Source of the DNA: Ceratodon purpureus
Lineage: Eukaryota; Streptophyta; Bryopsida; Pseudoditrichales; Ditrichaceae
Direction of reading: 5' to 3'
DNA length: 64,000 bases
Assembly (NCBI GenBank): GCA_014871385.1
Contig: CM026431.1
Location: 2,768,604-2,832,603, forward strand
The position numbers and the translations under genes are program-made. A model generated the notes under the pieces. That model was not told where the DNA came from. It ran no database searches and saw nothing but the letters and a program-made list of their open reading frames with translations. Shown in pieces: positions 38,301 through 48,317 of this stretch; positions within the stretch are counted from its first letter, which is position 1, and each line of letters begins with the position of its first letter.

Positions 38301-40526
38301 ATGGGGGCGGGGTGGGGGGGTCGGGGCAGGGGGAGAGGGGGAAGGCGGGGGAGAGGACGAGGGAGAGGAAGAGGGGCGGAGATAACTGAGGGAGAAGAGA
38401 GGGGGATTCGGATTGCAACCGGGGAGGATGCGAGAGTGGGGGGCGTGACAGAGATGGAGGGGGAGGGGGAAGAGGCCGAGAGAAGGGAGATGGAGCAAGG
38501 GGCTGCAGTGATGGACTCGGAGCCGAGAGGGGAAGGGGCAGGAGCAGTGGACAGTGGCAGGCTTCGAGTTGTGGTTGAGGTTCTGGGAGAGCGAGGGCCT
38601 GGGGTCGAGAGTGAGAGCGGCGAGACAGTTCGGGGTCGGGGGAGAGGGAGAGGGAGAGGAAGGGGAAGGGGTCGGGATAGCGGAGGGAATTCTGAGGGTG
38701 GGGGGGATGGCGCAGTGGGCAGGGGCCATGAGGGGGCGCGCCGAGGGGGTGGGCCAGGATCCCGCGGTGGGAGGAGGGGCCGAGGGAGAGGGGCAGCGAC
38801 AACAATCCCTGATTTGGAGGAAGGCGATGCGGAGGTGGAGCCAGGCACCGAAATTTGTGGGAGAGGAAGGGGGGGAGCAGGTAGAGGGCGGGGCCAGGGT
38901 GGGGCAGGAAGGGGAAGGGGCCTTGGAGACCCTAAGAAGCCCAAGAAGATTGTGCCAGGATCAATTGAGGATATTTACCGTGAGGAGACTTGGACAGCTG
39001 ATTTAGAAAACTACAGCCATGAAACCACAGGTTTTACAGGACCAGAACCTGGCGTCAAAGTTGATTTTGAAAGGGTGCCTTCACCCCTAGGACTATTCCA
39101 TAGATTCTTCCCTGTCTCAACCTTGCAAAGGATTGTGAGGGAGACAAACATATATGCATTAGAAGTGGTGAAGGATGATGGGAGTACAAGGGGGGGACCT
39201 AAGTGGATTCCCGTGAGTGTGAGAGACATTGAGGGATATTTATCCATTCGAATGTTCATGTCACTCAAGAAATTGCCAAATATTAGACTTTATTGGTCAA
39301 GGGACCAAGTTCTTTATCATTGTCCAATTATTTCATCCATGATGTCAAGGGACCGTTTTGAATCCATTACAAGATGTTTGCACTTGACCCCGGATTCTAG
39401 TAGGGAGGGAGACAAAAATGATCCAAGTTATGACAAGATATGGAAAGTCAGGTGGCTTGCAAATGGGGTTCGGGATGCATGTGCCACATTATGGAATCCA
39501 AATGTGGCACTTACAGTGGATGAGACTATGATCCGCTATAAGGGCAAGTATTGTCCTATAAGGCAATACATGCCAAAAAAACCCACCAAGTTTGGGGTAA
39601 AAGTGTGGGTTTTGGCAGATTCTAGATCAAAGTATGTTTTCAACTTTGATGTTTATTGTGGAGCAAGCACACAATATGGGGAGAAGAAGAAAGGAGCTGG
39701 AAAGGGCGCCGGGAAACAAGAGGGTGATGTGGTTAAAAATCTGCTCAAGGATCTACATCATAGGGGCCATTTAGTGGTTGTAGACAATTTTTTTAGCAGC
39801 ATTCCCTTGTTCACCAGTCTTCTAGAAGTTGGGATATTTGCAACAGGAACGGTTAGAGCAGACCGCAAGGGACTTCCTCCTTGTTTGACAAACAAGGTTG
39901 AGAATGCAAAACACCACCAAGGGTGGTGTGACTATCGATTTCATGAGAGTGGCAAGGTGTGTTGTTTGGTATGGATGGATAAAAAGCCCGTGTTGCTTTT
40001 ATCCACCCATGCCTTGCCAACAAGTCCATTGGGGAGACCATTATATGTGTGGCGTTTGGTAGAGGGGGAGAAGAAGAGAATTCCTACAACTCCTATCCAT
40101 CTAGAATACACCAAGGAGATGAGGGGGGTAGATGTAGCTGACCAGTTGAGGGGGGCCTATTCCCTACTTTCTAAGAGCCACAAGTGGTGGCATAGGGTGT
40201 TGGATTTTCTACTCGACACGGCCTTCATCAATTCGTGGATTGTGCATTCTGAAGTGTCTTATTGGTTTGGAGTGGAGCCCCTTACACATTTGGATTTCCA
40301 TCTACAACTTGCTCAACAACTAGGGGCAACAATGGCGGGCCCACGGCTATGCACTTCTACAATCTCTCCTCTAGAGCCTAAAGCTCATGGAAGCTTGACA
40401 TCAAGAAAGCGGCGGGTTTGTTGGGTTTGTGGAGTGCGTACAAATAAAGTATGCCCGGGATGTGCGGGGCTATTTATTTGTGAGGGTGAATGTTTTTTTT
40501 CCATCCATCGAGCCTATCGAAGGTGA
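38301..40526 (+). CDS. piggyBac transposase (DDE_Tnp_1_7 type), intact
   Basis: Cuts and pastes DNA at TTAA sites. The open frame is 741 codons. Residues 1-215 are an RG/GE-rich low-complexity leader, and the recognisable transposase begins near 220 (SIEDIYREETW). The catalytic aspartates are in place: D407 in TVDETMIRYKG, D495 in VVVDNFFSS, and D611/D614 in GVDVADQLRG. The insertion-domain motif HKWWHRVLDFLLDTAFINSW follows. The C-terminus has a cysteine-rich finger (CWVCGVRTNKVCPGC, then CEGEC), matching the Cys-rich DNA-binding tail of piggyBac proteins. There is no internal stop or frameshift, so a recent or still active copy is possible. The true start may lie in an upstream exon, because the ATG at 38301 sits inside low-complexity sequence. 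Confidence 0.93.
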   Translation: MGAGWGGRGRGRGGRRGRGRGRGRGAEITEGEERGIRIATGEDARVGGVTEMEGEGEEAERREMEQGAAVMDSEPRGEGAGAVDSGRLRVVVEVLGERGPGVESESGETVRGRGRGRGRGRGRGRDSGGNSEGGGDGAVGRGHEGARRGGGPGSRGGRRGRGRGAATTIPDLEEGDAEVEPGTEICGRGRGGAGRGRGQGGAGRGRGLGDPKKPKKIVPGSIEDIYREETWTADLENYSHETTGFTGPEPGVKVDFERVPSPLGLFHRFFPVSTLQRIVRETNIYALEVVKDDGSTRGGPKWIPVSVRDIEGYLSIRMFMSLKKLPNIRLYWSRDQVLYHCPIISSMMSRDRFESITRCLHLTPDSSREGDKNDPSYDKIWKVRWLANGVRDACATLWNPNVALTVDETMIRYKGKYCPIRQYMPKKPTKFGVKVWVLADSRSKYVFNFDVYCGASTQYGEKKKGAGKGAGKQEGDVVKNLLKDLHHRGHLVVVDNFFSSIPLFTSLLEVGIFATGTVRADRKGLPPCLTNKVENAKHHQGWCDYRFHESGKVCCLVWMDKKPVLLLSTHALPTSPLGRPLYVWRLVEGEKKRIPTTPIHLEYTKEMRGVDVADQLRGAYSLLSKSHKWWHRVLDFLLDTAFINSWIVHSEVSYWFGVEPLTHLDFHLQLAQQLGATMAGPRLCTSTISPLEPKAHGSLTSRKRRVCWVCGVRTNKVCPGCAGLFICEGECFFSIHRAYRR

Positions 40527-40940
40527 AGTTCTCTATCCATGATATCTCCCCAGCTAGAATTTAGAATCTGCAGGCACACACAAAAAGGGAGAATTTTTTC
40601 CATTAGTTTCATTCAAATATATTATCAAGGGAAGGGGCCAAAAAAACAGTGATGGAAACAGAAACAGGGAAGGCAAACAATACAGTGAAGGGGAGAGAGA
40701 ATGCCGCAGCCAAATCAGTTGGGGGTCATGGAGCAGTGAACAGGGACAGTTTGGAGGGGTGGGACGGTTGGTGATCCCACCAAGCAGAAAAGGGAGAGGT
40801 GGACAAGGCTGCAGGGTGGGGCAGCTCCGGGAACACGGGGAACACAGACCGGGAGCGGGAGGAATTCAGTTCCCAGTGGACCGCGGCGTAGGCGCAGGCG
40901 AGCAACGGATCGGGGAGAGAGAGCGTGAAGGGAACACGGG

Positions 40941-41000
40941 GATCGCGAGGGGGAGCGGGGGATCGCGAGGGGGAGCGGGGGATCGCGAGGGGGAGCGGGG
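40941..41000 (+). repeat. 20-bp GC-rich minisatellite, three copies
   Basis: Three identical units (GATCGCGAGGGGGAGCGGGG) start at 40941, 40961 and 40981. They lie in the 3' non-coding part of the piggyBac element. Confidence 0.9.
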
Positions 41001-41922
41001 GAACGCCCCAGCGCGGGAACGTGGACCGGGCGGGAGCCTGCCTTCGACAGGGGACGGGCGGGAGGCGGAGAGCTGTGGGTCGCGGCCCACGTGGGCAGAC
41101 CCTTTTTGAGAAAGGGGAAGGGAAACCAGCCTGGCCACGCAGGTGGTCAGGTCCCCAACGGTCTCCCCGCACACTTTAGCGCTGACGGGGTTTACTTTTG
41201 TTGATTGGGGCAGCTGCCCTCGCGTGCAGGGATTGGCCTTGTTGTTTTGGGGTAGTGGGGCAGTTTTTTCACATGTGCTGCCCTGACCTCCTCGAATTCC
41301 GGTGCTTTGTCTTCACAAGGACGCCGAGCTTGTGGGGCAGCACATGTGGTGTTGCTCCAAATCGGGCCTCCACCATTTGCAACTTTGTTGTTTTTTGTAA
41401 TGAGATTGATGCTCATTTCTTTTCTAATACACTATTCCTTCATTGTGAGTCACTTGATTGTCTTTCTCATGTGTGTGATTTGTTTTAGAGCTCATTTTCC
41501 AATCTCTCATTGTTTTTAGACTGTAGAGGTGGCCGTGATTGCAAGCTCATTTTCTCCCTATCTACTGTAGATCTTTGAGGGATTCTTTTTGCAAATGGTT
41601 CGCCTATACTTAGAGTTTGATTCTTATCCACCAAACCTACCGTGTACTTGAATCTCACTCACCTAGATCCATTTTTCTATTGCTGCCCTGCTTTGGTCAA
41701 CTCTCCATTTCGAGAATCAAAGCTCATTTTTGCACTATTCACTCACTTGATTTGCAATCAATCACCACAAGGGTGTTGCACCATGACTCCTCTACACTTT
41801 CTATACTTCACTCCACCCAAACTACTCCTTACAACCAACTGATTTTAGCCCAAATGGAGTCTCCACGGCCATGGGTCCCAGCTGCACATTTCTCCACGGC
41901 TAGAGGCACGGGCATTTGGGGG

Positions 41923-42853
41923 TTAACCTCTAAACGACCAAAGTCCTAGAATGGGCTTTTTGAAATTTCGGGCACGTTCCTACGATGTCAATTTTAGATG
42001 TTAGTTTCTGAAAAAAAAATTGTAGACGTAGGGAATTGCAAGAGCTTCGCGGGAGTATAATTTTCTTTTGCAAAAAACTTTGAAAAAAATATTTAAAGTA
42101 CCCGAAGTGGTTTTTCTTACTTCTCGGGCAGCTCCAAACTTTTGATACACCCTTCAACTACCTTTGGGATTTTTAGTGCAAGTAACTAACATGATTAGTT
42201 CGGAGATTATCAAAAAAAAATTCTTATATTATGGAAGATTTTCATTCTACTAGAAGTCGAAGTTTTATCATTTTTTTCGGTTAAGCATGAAAAAACTTTT
42301 TCTTTATCACTTAAAAGATAGAGATTTTGCTATTTTTTTCTCTTCTTTTTTCTACTTCAAGAATAGACATAGACCTTTGTTTTGACCGCATGTATTTTTA
42401 TTTTAACATAAAGTGATTTATCAAAAAAATAGAATGAGTATTAACAATAACATGGATCCATGTTCCTTATACAATGTTTTTCACAATGCTACGCCTTTTT
42501 GTTGAATCTAAAATTTGGTGTACAAGTAACTAACATCATGTACATCATTTTAGTACAAAACCCCCAACTTGTATAGTGTAAAAATTTTACTCAAAGAGAA
42601 GTCGAAGTCAGCTGATCCTGTTTGGAAGGATAAAAAAGAACAATGTTTCTTACTTCAAACTCTATAATCTTCTATTCCATGCAATCAAATTTATTGAATT
42701 TTTTTGTGGATGATCTTTTAGAAGTCCTATGTGAGATCCTGCGGTTAGAAATGCAAAAGTAATTTTATTTTTTGGTTTGTTCACACTTGCTTCTGAAATG
42801 ATAATTTTTGGAGTGTTTTTGGTCAGAAATGGTCACGGCCGATTAGGGGTTAA
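41923..42853. mobile_element. TTAA-delimited non-autonomous segment abutting piggyBac
   Basis: Bounded by TTAA at 41923-41926 and 42850-42853. The left end reads CCTCTAAACGACCAAAG, similar to the subterminal CCTAAACGACCAAA of the neighbouring element. The right end complements to CCCCTAATCGGCC, 10 of 13 matching. The interior is AT-rich, has no ORF of note, and repeats AAGTAACTAACAT at about 42180 and 42525. It could be a MITE-like piggyBac derivative sharing one TTAA with its neighbour, or the distal end of a single larger element. Confidence 0.55.
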
Positions 42854-44011
42854 TGGGGTCTCCATGAGGAGCACAGACGTAATGAATAGCAACAAGCATC
42901 GAATGTTTGGACCTTATCAACTTCTACAGCATGCTACTCACTTTCTCTGACCTCATTCTCTTCACAGGATGCAATGCTTGCCACCGCTTCCGCCATTGAA
43001 TTGTCCGTTGACACCGCACCTGCCAAATCTGCTAGACTGATTGTCTGTATTCTAAGCCATGGTTGAAGAGAATCTGATAAAGCCCATGACTGACTCCTTC
43101 AATACAATTTGAGAAGTAGAGGACTCGAGTTCAATACAGCTTCCATAGAAGTTGAACCAAGAAGCTCAGGTAAGTATACACAAAGTTGAGTTGTAGCAAG
43201 CTGACGAGAGGTCGACAGGTGAGAGTTGTTACAACCATTTTACACAGCTTTGAAGTGTAGTTCTTCCACATTAATGTCAGATCATTAAGATGAGGATTTC
43301 ACCAGTGATCTTCTAAGTGTGGTGGTCCTCAAAGGCGGAGACATATTCAAGAGAAGGATTCATCGTGAACTAATAAATGGCCACATGCTCCATCCTTGCT
43401 TAGAAACATAGTATGCAACCAGTATTTGAGCTGAATCTCATTAATTTTTGCATTGATACAAACAGGGTGAAGAAACGCTTTGATTCGAAAATCTGCCCCC
43501 TATCGTCACCAGGTCCATAATACAATAATATATCAGGAAAAAGGTCACACGCTACTCCAGTTCTTGTCAGCAAATTGTTTCTCTCCAGCATTGTTCTTCC
43601 TGCCGCCCTACCAGGCAACCAACGCAAAATCAATCCATCAGGTCCAAATGTGTGTTCTCACCAATGGCGACCTCTAAAACCATTTGCCGCACATCCCGAC
43701 CTGTGGAACAACCCCCTGAACAATGCTACTGAACAGGCCAACAGGACCTTCATAGAGTATCAGGATAACACAACCTCCATAACTGCAGAGACTTGAAATA
43801 TACCAAATTTCCAGTACTACTGATGTATCACTTTCACAAACTCAGCAATCAAGTGATCCAAGCTTTGAAGATAGCACATGAATATAGGGCAATCCGAACC
43901 AATACCGCACAAATGCACGCGCAAATCTGAAGCGGCAACCAATAAGGAAGACACCGAAACTCACCATCGGAGGAGCGGCGAATACTCTACACGAAAGACA
44001 ACACGCGGAAT
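42854..44011. other. Intergenic; 3' flank of plastid-protein gene
   Basis: Moderate GC, with short ORFs only. It probably contains the 3' UTR of the minus-strand gene at 44012-44290. No motif was recognised. Confidence 0.45.
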
Positions 44012-44290
44012 TCACTTCTTAAAGAAATTAAACCCGGCCTTCTTGATGGCCGGCGCGGCAGCAGCCTTCTTGGCCGCGGGAGCGGCCTTGCCGTTGCTAC
44101 CCTTGCCGCCGTCGACCTTCCCGAGCAGCTCATCGGTCTCCCGAAGAGCGTCCTTGTCGAGCGCGTCGCGGAACCAGTCGAGGAAGCCCTGCTTCTCGCC
44201 CGTGTTGGTCGCGGAGGCGCGGCACACGAGCGAGGAGTTGCGGGGCACGGTCACGGCGGCCATGGAGGCCACGCCCATCGCCATCGCCAT
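44012..44290 (-). CDS. Small predicted plastid-targeted protein
   Basis: A 92-codon intronless frame. The N-terminus (MAMAMGVASMAAVTVPRNSS, then VCRASA) has the Ala/Ser-rich, acid-free composition and VCRA cleavage-like site of a chloroplast transit peptide of about 28 residues. The mature part starts with a compact acidic segment (KQGFLDWFRDALDKDALRETDELLGKV), followed by a Gly/Lys/Ala linker and a basic aromatic tail (GFNFFKK). The GFLDWxxxALxK/ETD pattern recalls small thylakoid-associated plant proteins of unknown role. I cannot assign a name. High GC and codon bias fit a strongly expressed nuclear gene for a plastid protein. Its promoter side carries the 51-bp tandem array. Confidence 0.7.
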   Translation of the reverse strand: MAMAMGVASMAAVTVPRNSSLVCRASATNTGEKQGFLDWFRDALDKDALRETDELLGKVDGGKGSNGKAAPAAKKAAAAPAIKKAGFNFFKK

Positions 44291-44506
44291 CGCTAGCTGC
44301 AGGTTAGTGAGTTGGTGGAAACAGACCAGTGTGTGCCGAGGTGGATTGAACTAGATTGAACTGAGCACAGGGTGGGCGGAAGAAGAGGGCGTGGGAGAGG
44401 CGAGAGGGGGCGTTGGGTGGGGATCGGGGGGGCCTGCTTTGCTTTTGGATGAGAGACGTGTGGGGGCCTGGCTCTCACCACACACTCGCCACACCCTGAT
44501 CGACTC

Positions 44507-44709
44507 CCTCCTCGTACCCGGACTGGCTTATGCACGGGTAAAGACGATCCAGGCCCTCCTCTTCATACCCGGACTGGTTCATGTGCCGGTGAAGCCGCTC
44601 CAGGATCTACTTTGCATACCCGGACTGGCTCATGCACCGGTGAAGCCGCTCCAGGCTCTCCTCATCATACCCGGACTAACTCATGCATGGGTGAAGCCGG
44701 CCCAGGCTC
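44507..44709 (+). repeat. 51-bp tandem repeat, four copies
   Basis: The landmark ACCCGGACT recurs exactly every 51 bases, with the CCC at 44517, 44568, 44619 and 44670. Each unit also contains GTGAAGCCGCTCCAGG or a close variant. In the plus strand a frame stays open through all four units and encodes a 17-residue repeat of the type IPGLAHAPVKPLQALL. The array ends where the inverted terminus of the next element begins. Confidence 0.92.
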
Positions 44710-46999
44710 CATCAGGAAAGTCTGATGGACTAAATTTTATATAAAATCTGTAAACATTTACTATTGAATTTAACAAGCTAGCCTTTTATGTAAAAAAATT
44801 GTTAATCTTTTGTCAATTTAATTAGTACCCTTTGTAACAAAAAAAAAATATTAATTATGAATACAATTTTGAATGTAAAATTCATATTAAATTTATATAA
44901 ATTGCATATAAAATTTGAATGAAATAAATCTTAAAATTGCACATGAATCTACTTCTGTGTTAAATTGTGGAGGTGGAATTTTTAATATTTGTAGATTTGG
45001 GAGTCTGAATGCCGATGTAGCTACAGGGTAGATTTTGAGTTGGAGAAATGAGGGAATGTGGTAGATATAGAATCAGTGAAGTGTAAACATATGGTAGATT
45101 TGTAGTCCATAAAACACATATAAATGTACATTCCATATGCATGCAATGCATAATAGATCAAACATAACAATTGAATAGATTTAAAAGGTAAAGAGTACAT
45201 GCTAATAAGGAGAAGTTATGTCTAATTAGGCTGGATTCTTCAAAATATACTGTACAGCCGCTCAGGTTGTTGATAAGTCCCAAAACATGTACCCCCTCTC
45301 GGATCCCAGCATCGCATCGTCTTGTCCCAGCTTCCAGTCACCACATGTCCTACAATGGTCCAATCACCAATACACACAAGATCGCTAAGAATAATGAAAT
45401 ACACAACTAGACCTAATTTGCAAAATCCCATTAGCTGGCCCAGACGTTGCCAACCTCCAATACGACAATCCAAACCCCGCTAAGAACCCAATCCATCTCA
45501 CTCACCAGTTGCGTGCAAGTACTCCACGCACCTCACAAGAGCATTGTGAGTCCCAAAAGATCCTCAGCACCTGTATTAAAAAGGAATCTGAAAGGAGGAA
45601 AAAAGATTGCAGGTGTGTAAGAATTCCCAAGAGAAGATTCCCCCAACGCACACCTTGTCCTTAATGCTTTAACCGAACCTTTCCAACGACGAACACCCAA
45701 AATGCACCCCATCGTCCGTTGCATAAACTCGTGACAGAGCATAAACCCTAAAAAAGACCAGCTCCATTGAAACAAAACTACGTCCTTCTTAACCCAAACC
45801 GATCCCTCACAAGATCAAAACGCCACCAAAAGCACCATCCCTCACGCTCCAGTGCCACCAATCCCACCCCATCATCACATCATCCGAGCATCCCAGAAAA
45901 GGGTTTAAACAGGGTTTTGGAAGAAAAGAAAAAGAAAAAAACACCCACCTGTAGACGGTATGGTCTGTGGAAGCGGTGAAGCCCGACGAGTCGTCGTGGA
46001 AGCAACTGTCCAGCACGGGCGCCCGGTGAAACATGAAACACTCAGTAACTCACGAAACCAGAGGAAACCTAAATCGGTTACATGTGCAAGAGTTGTTGCA
46101 TCCACCCAGCCAGCCAATCAATAGCCTTTCAGGTCAAACAATATTTATGCACACCAATTCACGTTTTAAAAATCTACAGCCTTAACTTTCTGGCTAGAAA
46201 ATCAAATTCGAGCCCATATTCATATTTGCAACACTCAAGATTGCTCCTTAGACTAGCAGCATACACCAGGTACTCTACTGAAGCTCTTCCGTACCTTTGT
46301 AGTCTATGACATGAGGAAAGACAGCAAGTCTGTTGAAGAAACTTTCAAGTTGTCGCAATTCAGCAGAAGGAACGCATCTCAGGAGATACGTCTGGCTCTC
46401 GGAAAACCCATCTTCGTCTGTATTCACGAAAGCTCACCAAACACGGCCAAAACGCAATCACGTTCTCGGCTCCGTGGTCACAATCCGCGCCTCTCAACAC
46501 CCCAGCCCGAAGAATAGTATCCAGGTGCATCCCGTCAGCGCTTCACTCCCAGAAAACTGAGTGCACCAGAAACAGAAGCCTCTAGGGTTTCGGAAAAATG
46601 GGTACATTTAGAGTTGGGGAAATGAAAGAACATAGTAGATTTAGTTTAACATGGTAGATTTAGAGCATATAAGTTCAATATAGAATATTTTATATTAATT
46701 CTGTATAGAATCAACATCAAGCATTTTATCACTGTAAATTTCATGTTCTTATTTTTAATAAAGAATTAATATTCAAATTTTTGGTTATGACTTTCATAGT
46801 ATTTTACAAATGTTATGAATTTGATATAAAATACATGTGAGAAATTAAATATAGTTTTCATATCAAGAAAATTTACGTAAATTTTCTGCAACAGTAACCA
46901 CCCAAAAACATTAAAGCAATGTCAAGTTTACATTGATAATTGTTGAGTCAGTTTAATATAAAATTTATATAAAAAATTTAGGGGGAGACTTTCCTGATG
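44710..46999. mobile_element. TIR-bounded element carrying a BUB3 gene fragment
   Basis: The left terminus 44710-44723 (CATCAGGAAAGTCT) is the exact reverse complement of 46986-46999. After a short unmatched gap both ends continue with CTAAATTTT and ATATAAA, so the inverted termini extend to about 37 bp with small gaps. The ends are AT-rich and the middle is not. No clear target-site duplication was found. The interior holds a broken BUB3 fragment with its introns, as expected of a Pack-type DNA transposon that picks up host genomic sequence. An internal direct repeat (about 45028-45075 and 46600-46645) also flanks the fragment. The superfamily is not assigned. Confidence 0.55.
45240..46034 (-). 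pseudogene. BUB3 (WD40 spindle checkpoint) fragment, frameshifted
   Basis: Three exon-like blocks on the minus strand match consecutive parts of plant BUB3. About 46034-45949 encodes FHRAPVLDSCFHDDSSGFTA, then DHTVYR. 45587-45506 encodes RFLFNTGAEDLL, then (shifted frame) THNALVRCVEYLHATG. 45349-45240 encodes HVVTGSWDKTMRCWDPRGGT, ending PERLYSI and a stop. The blocks are separated by sequences with intact GT/AG ends in matching phase, so this is a genomic copy rather than a retrocopy. A one-base loss near 45553 breaks the frame. The N-terminal blade and everything after about the third WD repeat are absent; full BUB3 is about 340 aa. It is presumed non-functional. Confidence 0.85.
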
Positions 47000-47088
47000 T
47001 CGGCTATTGGGGGACTGGATGGAGTTTGTGATTAGTGAGTTTTCTTTTTGGGGTGTACCTTCCATGAGAATGTTGAGTTACTCCATCT

Positions 47089-47367
47089 AAGTTATGAGGT
47101 CCAAGTCGTTTGACTTGCATTTGATGAGAAAGAGCAGAGAGAAAAAAACAAACAGAGAGAGAAAGTAGAGAGAGATTAACAAAATTAGGGTTTTGATTGT
47201 AGTGAATCACTGTTGTAATTGATGTATGAGGTTATCCACCACGGCTTTGGGTAAATATGAAGAATGATACAATAAATTTTTCAACCTAGTGTCAGCTTAG
47301 AATTTAGCTACAAAGTAGAGTATCTCGGCATATAATTACTTTGATAATGTATTTGTGATAGGCTCTT
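47089..47367 (+). repeat. LTR-like direct repeat, left copy
   Basis: About 280 bp, matching 52031-52318 along its whole length with scattered substitutions and small indels. It begins AAGTTATGAGGTCC and ends GATAGGCTCTT. It contains a GA-rich leader, TTAGGGTTTTGATT and AATGATACAATAAATTTTTC, a plausible polyadenylation region. It lacks TG/CA termini and no primer-binding site was recognised, so the LTR identity is tentative. Confidence 0.75.
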
Positions 47368-47907
47368 TGTGATAGTGGCAGTAGTACATACATTGCATTG
47401 AGGTTTGGTAACCATAGTGAGCGTGAGTGTGACAATGGCGGTGATGATGGCATTGAATTGCAGCGCTAGCTTTGGATGGTGCACATTTACAATTCAAGTT
47501 GGTTTGCCATAGCTACATGATCATTTGCTTAAATATTACTTCATTGCATTTCCCCATCATTTTGCATTCCAGACGAATCTCTTGGAAGCCTCTTTTGCTC
47601 TACAATGTTGGTGAATCCGGTGAAAAGAACATCATGAGAGCGAGCTCGGGTTTACTTCTGCATTTTCTGTGAGTGAGGTCAAGAGATAGATTGATGGACG
47701 CGATCGTTGTTTCGAATTCTTGTTGAGGTCAAAGCATTTCGTGGTCTTGGTTTGTCAAGGACTGTCATTGTTTTGGGTTTCATTCTTTTCAGGAGTCGAA
47801 GAGTCATTCCTTTCTTTCGAATATAGGGCATCTACATGCATCAGTGCTGTCATGTTCAATGCCGTGAACACTAACTAGTTTAGACATGTTGTGTATATTT
47901 AGCAAGC

Positions 47908-48317
47908 TCATATTAAAAGGTTAGTGTCTCCACAAGCTACCTGCTTTCGGAACAAAGCCCGAGCACCAAAACCGATTGTGTCGATACCGCGTGTGTTAGA
48001 AACCCCCGCTGCCGTTAATGCATTAGAGGCAGTGAAAGAGCCACCATGACGGAGCGATCGACTTGCGCTACGAGGTGTAGCGTCTGAGCTAACTGAACCA
48101 AGAAATGTTATGCTGCTGGTGAGCTCGGAATTACGTAGCCGTCGTGACCCTCGCGGGATTGACGGCATGCTATCGCCTCCCCCTCTCAAGGCATGCCCTT
48201 GTCCCAACATCACATTGTTGAATCCTACTTCCTTGCAACTAACGCCAGAGAATGATGCTGATTGCTGCAAGCTCTTGATTACCGCGGCATCCGACGTGTT
48301 GTCTACGCGAGGATTGC
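47908..48317 (-). pseudogene. Orphan terminal exon of an unrecognised plant gene
   Basis: A minus-strand block opens after an acceptor-like site (AAATTTACAG) at about 48318 and stays open to a stop at 47908, about 136 residues. It reads NPRVDNTSDAAVIKSLQQSA, is Ser/Gly/Arg-rich in the middle, then GIDTIGFGARALFRKQVACG and TNLLI. The composition is protein-like and very different from the AT-rich surroundings. No upstream exon was found before the next repeats. It looks like the last exon of a host gene that was copied or stranded inside the repeat-flanked segment. I do not recognise the family. Confidence 0.5.

Larger units (their letters stand above)
34968..41926 (+). mobile_element. Autonomous-looking piggyBac element with TTAA target sites
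   Basis: The left boundary is TTAA (34968-34971) followed by CCCCTAAACGCC. The proposed right boundary reads GGCATTTGGGGG followed by TTAA (41923-41926), and its complement CCCCCAAATGCC matches the left end at 10 of 12 bases. TTAA duplication and short inverted ends starting with CCC are hallmarks of the piggyBac superfamily. The element is about 6.95 kb and carries a GA-rich repeat leader, RG-rich ORFs, a complete transposase and a GC-rich 3' part. An alternative right end is TTAA at 42850, whose adjacent GATTAGGGG also complements the left end. In that case the element would be about 7.9 kb. Confidence 0.75.

Noticed and set aside
35787..38944. Several minus-strand ORFs of 190-304 codons rich in Ser, Pro, Leu and Phe
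   Set aside because: They are the complement of GA- and GC-rich low-complexity sequence, overlap the plus-strand transposon ORFs and show no domain.
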